Shown here piece by piece: positions 25,381 through 30,021 of a DNA stretch of 30,021 nucleotides. Made by a program: the position numbers and the translations under genes. The notes beneath the pieces were generated by a model that worked only from the letters and a program-made list of their open reading frames with translations, had not been told where the DNA came from and did not search any database. The DNA is from an uncultured Clostridia bacterium (GTDB lineage: Bacteria > Bacillota > Clostridia > TANB77 > CAG-508), in NCBI GenBank assembly GCA_934122235.1, contig CAKOWE010000015.1, positions 1-30,021 of the forward strand, written 5' to 3'. How positions within the stretch are numbered: position 1 is the first letter of the stretch; each line of letters starts with the position of its first letter.

Positions 25381-26166
25381 ATGGAAGAAACTAAAAAAAT
25401 ACCATTTTTTAAGAGAGTAGTTAGTTCTATTTCAAATTTTGAAAGTTATTCAAAATTTGCATTAGAAAATTTTAGTGTTGCAGTAAAGTATATTGCAAAA
25501 TTATTGTTGATATTTTCAATAATAATGGCAATAGTATTTTCTTATAAGTTTTCTTGTATAATAAATAATGAGGAAGAGTTGCAAATATTACGTAATCAAT
25601 TACAGGAAGTTAATGGAATTGATATAAATACAATTGAAGATTCTATACAATATATAAAGAGTAATAGTAATTTTAATTTTTATTGTACATTGGCTTTAAG
25701 CTTCTGTGTATACTTCTTCTGTGCAATGTTTTTATATAGTTTTATAGATGCTGCAATAGTATCAATTGTAGGATTTCTAACATCTAGATTGACAAAAATG
25801 AGGCTAAAATATAAAGCAATATATATAATGTCTATGTATGCGTTAACGTTACCAATTATTTTGAATTGCATATATGGAGTTGTAAATACGTTGACTGGAT
25901 TTACTATAAGTTATTTTCAAATAGTATATAATGTAATTGCTTATATTTATATTGTTACAGCAGTTTTAATGATAAAAACAGATTTTATAGAACAACAAAG
26001 AGAATTAATAAAAATTGTTCAAGAGCAAAGAAAAGTGAAATATGAACAAAAACGTGAAAACGAAGATATACCTAAAGAAGAACCAAATAAAAAAGAAGAA
26101 CCAAATGGCGAAAGAAAAGATGGCAACTCATCTGATGAAGAACCGGATTCTGAACCAGAAACATAA
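25381..26166 (+). CDS. DUF1189-like membrane protein
   Basis: The 261-residue protein starts at ATG 25381, behind GGGAGG; an earlier in-frame ATG (25339) overlaps the previous gene and has no site. The N-terminus F-F-K-R-V-V-S-S-I-S-N-F-E-S-Y is typical of DUF1189. Membrane segments lie at about 40-60, 100-130, 140-160 and 175-200, with an external loop after the first. A long cytoplasmic tail (from about 205) is rich in Glu, Lys, Pro and Asp. Function is unknown. Its position just ahead of ftsH (43 bases) could mean a link with membrane-protein quality control, but this is only inference. Confidence 0.75.
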   Translation: MEETKKIPFFKRVVSSISNFESYSKFALENFSVAVKYIAKLLLIFSIIMAIVFSYKFSCIINNEEELQILRNQLQEVNGIDINTIEDSIQYIKSNSNFNFYCTLALSFCVYFFCAMFLYSFIDAAIVSIVGFLTSRLTKMRLKYKAIYIMSMYALTLPIILNCIYGVVNTLTGFTISYFQIVYNVIAYIYIVTAVLMIKTDFIEQQRELIKIVQEQRKVKYEQKRENEDIPKEEPNKKEEPNGERKDGNSSDEEPDSEPET

Positions 26167-26209
26167 ATTTTACCATAAAGCATAAATTTATTAATAGAAA
26201 GGGATAACA

Positions 26210-27997
26210 ATGAAAGAGAAACCAAAAAATAAAATTTTTAAAATAGTATTATCAATTGCTGTAATAGTTTTGTTAGTATTAATAACAGTTTTTACTTTGA
26301 TAAATAATAATGGAAAAGATAAAAATGAAAAGGAATTATCATATGATGATTTGCTAGTTCAAATAAAAGAGCAAAAAATAGAAAAAATAGAAATGACAGT
26401 GGGAAGCACTACTATAAAAGTAAAACAAAGAGATGTAGAAGAAGAAAAGACAACAATAATTCCTAATACAGAAGTTTTTGTTGAGTATGTTCAAAATGAA
26501 TTAATTAATAATGGTAATAAATTTGATTTCCAACAAAAGCAACCAAATATATTTTTGAAAATTGCTGATGTCTTATTTTCATTGTTACCAACAATTATGA
26601 TAGTAGCATTGTTTATAGTTATATTAAAAATGCAAGGTTTGGGAGATAAAGGAAAAGTCTATGGTGAAGAAGGCAATAAGACTAATATAAAATTTGATGA
26701 TGTAGCAGGACTTGAAGAAGAAAAAAATGAAATGATAGAGATAGTAGAATTTTTAAAAAATCCTAAAAAATTTAATGATATGGGAGCTAAAATTCCTAGA
26801 GGAATACTTTTGTGTGGAAAACCAGGAACAGGAAAAACTTTAATTGCAAAAGCCATTGCTGGAGAAGCAGGGGTTCCATTTATATCAATGAGTGGTTCTG
26901 AATTCATAGAAATGTTTGCTGGATTAGGTGCATCACGTGTAAGAAAATTATTTGAGAAGGCTAAAAAAATATCTCCATGTATAATCTTTATAGATGAAAT
27001 AGATGCAATAGGTTCAAGAAGAAGCAATGGAAGTGGTGCTGAGACAGAAAATAATCAAACTTTAAATCAACTATTAGTTGAAATGGATGGATTCGAGACA
27101 AATGAAACTGTTATAGTTTTAGCAGCAACCAATAGACCAGAAATGTTAGATAAAGCACTATTAAGACCAGGAAGGTTTGATAGACAAATAACAGTTACAG
27201 CGCCAGATGTAAGAGGAAGAGAAGAAATATTAAAAATACACTCTAAAGATAAGAAATTAGCAAGTGATGTTTCTTTAAAAAATATTGCAGATGATACTGC
27301 CGGATTTACAGGTGCAGAACTTGCAAATGTTTTAAATGAAGCAGCAATAATAGCTACAATAAACAGACATAAGGAAATAGAAAAAATAGATATAGAAGAA
27401 GCTGTAAAAAAAGTAACAGTTGGATTAGAAAAACATAGTAGAGTTATATCTGACAAAGACAAAAAATTGACGGCATATCATGAGGCTGGACATGCAATTG
27501 TAAGTAAATTTTTACCTACACAGTTAAATGTAAAAGAAGTATCAATAATTCCAAGAGGACTTGCTGGCGGGTATACAATGTATAAAACAGATGAAGATAA
27601 GTATTATATATCAAAAACAGAAATGGAAGAAAAATTAATAGCTTTGCTTGGTGGTAGAGCTGCTGAAAAAGTAGCATTAAACGATATCTCAACAGGAGCA
27701 AGTAACGATATTGAAGTTGCAACTCAAATTGCAAGAGATATGGTAACTGTATATGGAATGAGTGATAATATAGGACCAATATCTTTGAAAAGAGAAGAAC
27801 CATACGATATGCAACCATTTGGAGAAAAATTAGAAGATGAAGTTGGTAGGGAAGTAAAGCAAATGATAGAAGATGCATATATGAAGGCTCAACAAATATT
27901 GTTGGCTAATATGGATAAATTGCATGCTGTTGCTGGAAAATTATTAGAAAAGGAAGTAATATCAAGCGAAGAATTTGAAATGTTTTTTAATATGTGA
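26210..27997 (+). CDS. ftsH: ATP-dependent zinc metalloprotease FtsH
   Basis: The 595-residue membrane protease has two N-terminal membrane segments (about 10-30 and 122-142) flanking a small external domain, then an AAA+ module and an M41 peptidase. Walker A is G-K-P-G-T-G-K-T (203-210; Lys replaces the usual first Pro), Walker B is F-I-D-E-I-D (260-265) and the second region of homology is A-A-T-N-R-P-E. The pore motif is F-A-G-L-G rather than the common F-V-G-V-G. Zinc is bound by H424-E-A-G-H428, with Asp500 in S-N-D as third ligand. FtsH degrades unassembled membrane and short-lived regulatory proteins and affects sporulation in Bacillus. The C-terminus is short, lacking the long tail of Bacillus FtsH. 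Confidence 0.97.
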   Translation: MKEKPKNKIFKIVLSIAVIVLLVLITVFTLINNNGKDKNEKELSYDDLLVQIKEQKIEKIEMTVGSTTIKVKQRDVEEEKTTIIPNTEVFVEYVQNELINNGNKFDFQQKQPNIFLKIADVLFSLLPTIMIVALFIVILKMQGLGDKGKVYGEEGNKTNIKFDDVAGLEEEKNEMIEIVEFLKNPKKFNDMGAKIPRGILLCGKPGTGKTLIAKAIAGEAGVPFISMSGSEFIEMFAGLGASRVRKLFEKAKKISPCIIFIDEIDAIGSRRSNGSGAETENNQTLNQLLVEMDGFETNETVIVLAATNRPEMLDKALLRPGRFDRQITVTAPDVRGREEILKIHSKDKKLASDVSLKNIADDTAGFTGAELANVLNEAAIIATINRHKEIEKIDIEEAVKKVTVGLEKHSRVISDKDKKLTAYHEAGHAIVSKFLPTQLNVKEVSIIPRGLAGGYTMYKTDEDKYYISKTEMEEKLIALLGGRAAEKVALNDISTGASNDIEVATQIARDMVTVYGMSDNIGPISLKREEPYDMQPFGEKLEDEVGREVKQMIEDAYMKAQQILLANMDKLHAVAGKLLEKEVISSEEFEMFFNM

Positions 27998-28003
27998 TAT
28001 AAT
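27975..28003 (+). promoter_or_regulatory. Predicted promoter of the 57-residue protein gene, inside the ftsH 3' end
   Basis: TTGAAA (27975-27980), a 17-base spacer and a perfect TATAAT (27998-28003). The -35 box lies within the last ftsH codons. Confidence 0.6.
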
Positions 28004-28036
28004 ATAAACATATTATATAAATAAAGGAGATTTAAT

Positions 28037-28210
28037 ATGGGAGATAAAAAAGAAAATGAAAAGAGAAAAAAACTTTTAGAAACAATTTGCGTCAAGAATG
28101 ATGGATTACAAGAGATAAAATTTAAGCCAGATACAGAAAGTATGATGAAACATAAGAAAATAATGAGAGGATTTCGTCCAAATTCTGAATTTCCAGGAAA
28201 TGACAGATAA
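28037..28210 (+). CDS. Small 57-residue protein, unknown
   Basis: ATG 28037 follows AAAGGAGA by 7 bases and the frame runs 58 codons to TAA 28208-28210. The product is basic and soluble-looking, with a Lys/Glu-rich N-terminus, a single Cys and a C-terminus ending R-G-F-R-P-N-S-E-F-P-G-N-D-R. I recognise no family. Its own promoter, good ribosome site and strong terminator support a real gene. Confidence 0.65.
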   Translation: MGDKKENEKRKKLLETICVKNDGLQEIKFKPDTESMMKHKKIMRGFRPNSEFPGNDR

Positions 28211-28234
28211 TAATTATATAATATAGTATGATAA

Positions 28235-28272
28235 AAAATAAGTGAAAGAAAAAACTTTCACTTATTTTTTAT
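28235..28272 (+). terminator. Intrinsic terminator of the 57-residue protein gene
   Basis: A 14-bp stem (28235-28248 with 28255-28268) with an all-A loop and a T-rich 3' side. Confidence 0.85.
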
Positions 28273-28299
28273 AAAAAGCAGTGTTTGATTTAGCTGATA

Positions 28300-28367
28300 A
28301 AGAAAAATAAAAAATAAATAACATATAAAAATATCTTCAGATTTGATTATATTTTTATATGTTATTT
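28300..28367 (-). terminator. Intrinsic terminator of the RluA-type gene
   Basis: On the minus strand a 19-bp stem (arms 28367-28349 and 28334-28316) is followed by a T-rich tail (28315-28300). It starts 14 bases after the restored stop of the RluA-type gene at 28381, but about 165 bases after the zero-frame stop, supporting the longer gene. Confidence 0.85.
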
Positions 28368-28380
28368 TATGTTAAATTGT

Positions 28381-29287
28381 TTATATATTAATGTAGTTAA
28401 CTAATGGATTGTTAATTTTAAATTCTTTGCCATTCAAATAATTTAAATGAGCAGAATCTGTATTAAATTTAAATTTTAAAAAATAAGAACAAAGCATTTG
28501 AGTAGAAACTTTAAATTTTTTATTAACTTCATTATAACCGTATTTTCCGATCGCCAATAATTGGATGCTTAATATATGCTAAGTGGGCGCGAATTTGATG
28601 CGTTCTACCAGTTTCTAAATGAATTTCTAGACAGGATATATTTTTATCTTTAAATTCTTTAACAACTTTATATGAAGTTATTATTTTTTTATATCCAATT
28701 TTTGGAGTATGAGAAATATATACCATTGATTTTTTAGTATCTTTAAACAAATAATCTTCAAGAACATCTTGCTTTTTTTGAAAAATTCCATAAGCATAAC
28801 AAATGTAATGCTTTTCAATTTCTCTGTTTTTAAATTTATTCAACAAAATATTTAAAGAATCTTGATTTTTTGCAAACAAAACTAATCCAATGGTATTTCT
28901 ATCTAATCTGTGGCAAGGATATACTTTCATGTTTAAATCATTATAAAGTACCTCTGTTAAAGATTTTTCATTGTTAGAATTTTCTGTAACCGATATACCA
29001 GACGGTTTGTTAACTATGAGAATATTATTATCTTCATAAATAATTGAGTAATTATAATTGGAATTTAAAAGTTCATCTTTTATATAAATAATAATTTCGT
29101 CGTTGGTGTGAATTACAACATTTTCGTTAATTCTTTTTCCGTTTATGATAATATCTTTTTTTCTTAGAGCTTTAAAAATAGAACTAGTTTTCAATCCACT
29201 AAATGTATCTAGCAAAAATGTATTTAATTTTTTATCATTATATTTTTTATCTACAATTAACTTTTTCATAAAAATATTATACAACAT
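28381..29287 (-). CDS. RluA-family pseudouridine synthase, read through one +1 frameshift at CGG
   Basis: RluA-family enzymes isomerise uridine in 23S rRNA or tRNA. The N-terminal S4-like domain (I-I-I-N-G-K-R-I-N-E) is followed by N-K-P-S-G-I, the catalytic C-H-R-L-D-R-N-T-I-G-L and T-G-R-T-H-Q-I-R-A-H-L. The zero frame reaches H-P-I-I-G-D-R-K-I-R-L and stops at 28532. Skipping the C at 28549 gives G-D-G-K-Y-G-Y-N-E-V-N-K-K-F, the family's conserved block, then 41 more residues to the stop at 28381-28383, for 301 residues, a normal length. A terminator follows 14 bases on. The likely start is ATG 29269 (M-K-K-L-I-V-D) rather than 29287; a TATAAT lies 6 bases before it with no ribosome site, so the mRNA may be almost leaderless. 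The target uridine is unknown. Confidence 0.85.
28546..28552 (-). other. Candidate +1 recoding site in the RluA-type gene (GAT-C-GGA)
   Basis: On the minus strand the zero-frame codons are GAT CGG AAA. Skipping the C at 28549 gives GAT GGA AAA TAC GGT, restoring Asp-Gly-Lys-Tyr-Gly. The zero-frame stop comes after four more codons. Confidence 0.7.
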
Positions 29288-29430
29288 ACATAAATAAAAA
29301 TCTACATTAATAAATACAATATTAAAAAGATATAGGTAAATACAGTATAAAAATTTTTAAATCTGGTAAAATTGAAATTTTTTATTCATGCCCTTTTTAG
29401 TCTAAGCATATAAATTAGAAAGGTGATTTT

Positions 29431-29724
29431 ATGCAAAGAAAAGATAGAGGAAAAAGAAAAATAGATAAATGGTTGGAAATGCCAAATGAAATTGTTAGTA
29501 ACGATCCAAAAATTACAATAATAGGATTTAATGAGATGCTAATTGAGAATTATAAAGGTATTTTAGAGTATGAAGAGATATATATAAGAATAAACACACA
29601 TATTGGAATAATAAATATAAATGGCTTTAATTTGAATTTAGAACAAATGACAGGTGATGATATTTTAGTAACAGGAAAAATAGATAGTATGTCGTTAGAA
29701 GCAAATATAGATGAGGAGGAATAA
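29431..29724 (+). CDS. yqfC: Sporulation protein YqfC
   Basis: The 97-residue protein matches YqfC: a basic start, then L-E-M-P-N-E-I-V, P-K-I-T-I-I-G-F-N-E-M-L-I-E-N-Y-K-G-I-L-E-Y, I-N-G-F-N-L, and ending in T-G-K-I-D-S-M-S-L-E. In Bacillus yqfC-yqfD is expressed in the mother cell under sigma E; mutants sporulate poorly, and the mechanism is unknown. CATATAAA (29407-29414) resembles a sigma-E -10 box (consensus near CATACAAT), but no clear -35 was seen. A GAAAGG site precedes the ATG. yqfD starts 2 bases after its stop. Confidence 0.92.
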   Translation: MQRKDRGKRKIDKWLEMPNEIVSNDPKITIIGFNEMLIENYKGILEYEEIYIRINTHIGIININGFNLNLEQMTGDDILVTGKIDSMSLEANIDEEE

Positions 29725-29726
29725 TA

Positions 29727-30021
29727 GTGTTTCTAAAAATATTAGTAAGCTACATATTAGGTTATGTTGAGATAAAAGTTGAGGGATATTATATAGAAAG
29801 ATTTATAAATGTATGTAATGCTAAAAAGATTTTCCTATGGGATGTAAAGAGAGACAAATCAACAATAATGTATGCTAAAATAAGAATAAGTGAGTTTAAA
29901 AAACTAAAACATATTGCAAAAACAACAAAATGCAAAATAGAAATAAAAGAAAAAAAAGGATTTCCATTTTTCTTAAATAAATACAAAAAAAGAAAAATTT
30001 TTGCAATATGTTTAATATCAA
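29727..30021 (+). CDS. yqfD: Sporulation protein YqfD, C-terminus outside window
   Basis: The frame starts at GTG 29727, 8 bases after GAGGAGG, and is open to the window end (98 residues visible). It begins F-L-K-I-L-V-S-Y-I-L-G-Y-V-E-I-K-V-E-G-Y-Y-I-E-R-F-I-N, then I-F-L-W-D-V-K-R, F-K-K-L-K-H-I and K-K-G-F-P-F-F, the N-terminal pattern of YqfD (IV-type stage sporulation protein). A membrane segment begins at the edge (K-I-F-A-I-C-L-I). It is translationally linked to yqfC. Full YqfD proteins have about 400 residues. Confidence 0.9.
   Translation, partial: MFLKILVSYILGYVEIKVEGYYIERFINVCNAKKIFLWDVKRDKSTIMYAKIRISEFKKLKHIAKTTKCKIEIKEKKGFPFFLNKYKKRKIFAICLIS

Noticed and set aside
28540..28555. 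Sequencing-adapter carry-over at the RluA-type site (minus strand GATCGGAA resembles an adapter start)
   Set aside because: The match ends after eight bases and the sequence continues as the correct gene. The other two sites do not resemble the adapter.
1..30021. tRNA or rRNA genes, CRISPR arrays, insertion sequences, prophage genes
   Set aside because: None was recognised on reading both strands. There are no regularly spaced short repeats, no transposase-like ORFs and no cloverleaf-like CCA-ending segments.

Overview
The window is AT-rich chromosomal DNA from a Gram-positive, spore-forming member of the Clostridia (Bacillota), probably an uncultured gut-type lineage. Evidence is the very low GC, strong AGGAGG-type ribosome binding sites, the spore protease gene gpr, the sporulation pair yqfC-yqfD, and the yicC-remA-rpoZ-gmk cluster. 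No rRNA, tRNA, CRISPR array, insertion sequence or prophage was seen. Thirty-one protein genes fill almost all of it.

Layout. 1-2000: the end of a GLUG-repeat surface-type protein, cut by the window edge. 2067-4400: pgi and rlmB. 4396-4731 (-): a GC-richer orphan. 4896-6400 (-): purE-purC, transcribed away from recD2. 6437-10323: recD2, an M23 envelope peptidase and pth. 10413-14320: a C-terminally short RNase G, a large HD phosphohydrolase and a small zinc-ribbon protein. 14553-15792: gpr and a small membrane protein. 15923-20526: a U32 protein, rsmE, a membrane protein, yicC, remA, rpoZ and gmk. 20702-24734: glmM, an unrecognised charged protein and metG. 24783-28210: a nucleoside-kinase-like protein, a DUF1189-like membrane protein, ftsH and a 57-residue protein. 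28381-29287 (-): an RluA-type pseudouridine synthase. 29431-end: yqfC and the start of yqfD. The content is mostly housekeeping: translation and rRNA/tRNA modification, cell-wall precursor supply, purine synthesis, DNA repair and sporulation.

The most unusual observation is a recurring +1 frameshift. Three genes (pth, the unknown gene at 22091, and the RluA-type gene) are each interrupted once. In each case the reading frame is restored by skipping a single C that begins an in-frame CGG codon (CCA-C-GGA, GAG-C-GGT, GAT-C-GGA), so that Gly-Lys is read. A by-eye scan of all other native-looking genes found no in-frame CGG, although CGG occurs out of frame roughly three dozen times. The only other in-frame CGGs are one each in two ORFs that differ in composition from their neighbours. 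pth is normally essential, and the restored proteins are full length with terminators or the next gene placed just after the restored stops. This suggests that CGG is a hungry or unassigned codon at which ribosomes shift +1, or that CGGN is read as a four-base Gly codon. A systematic assembly error is the main alternative and cannot be excluded from sequence alone.
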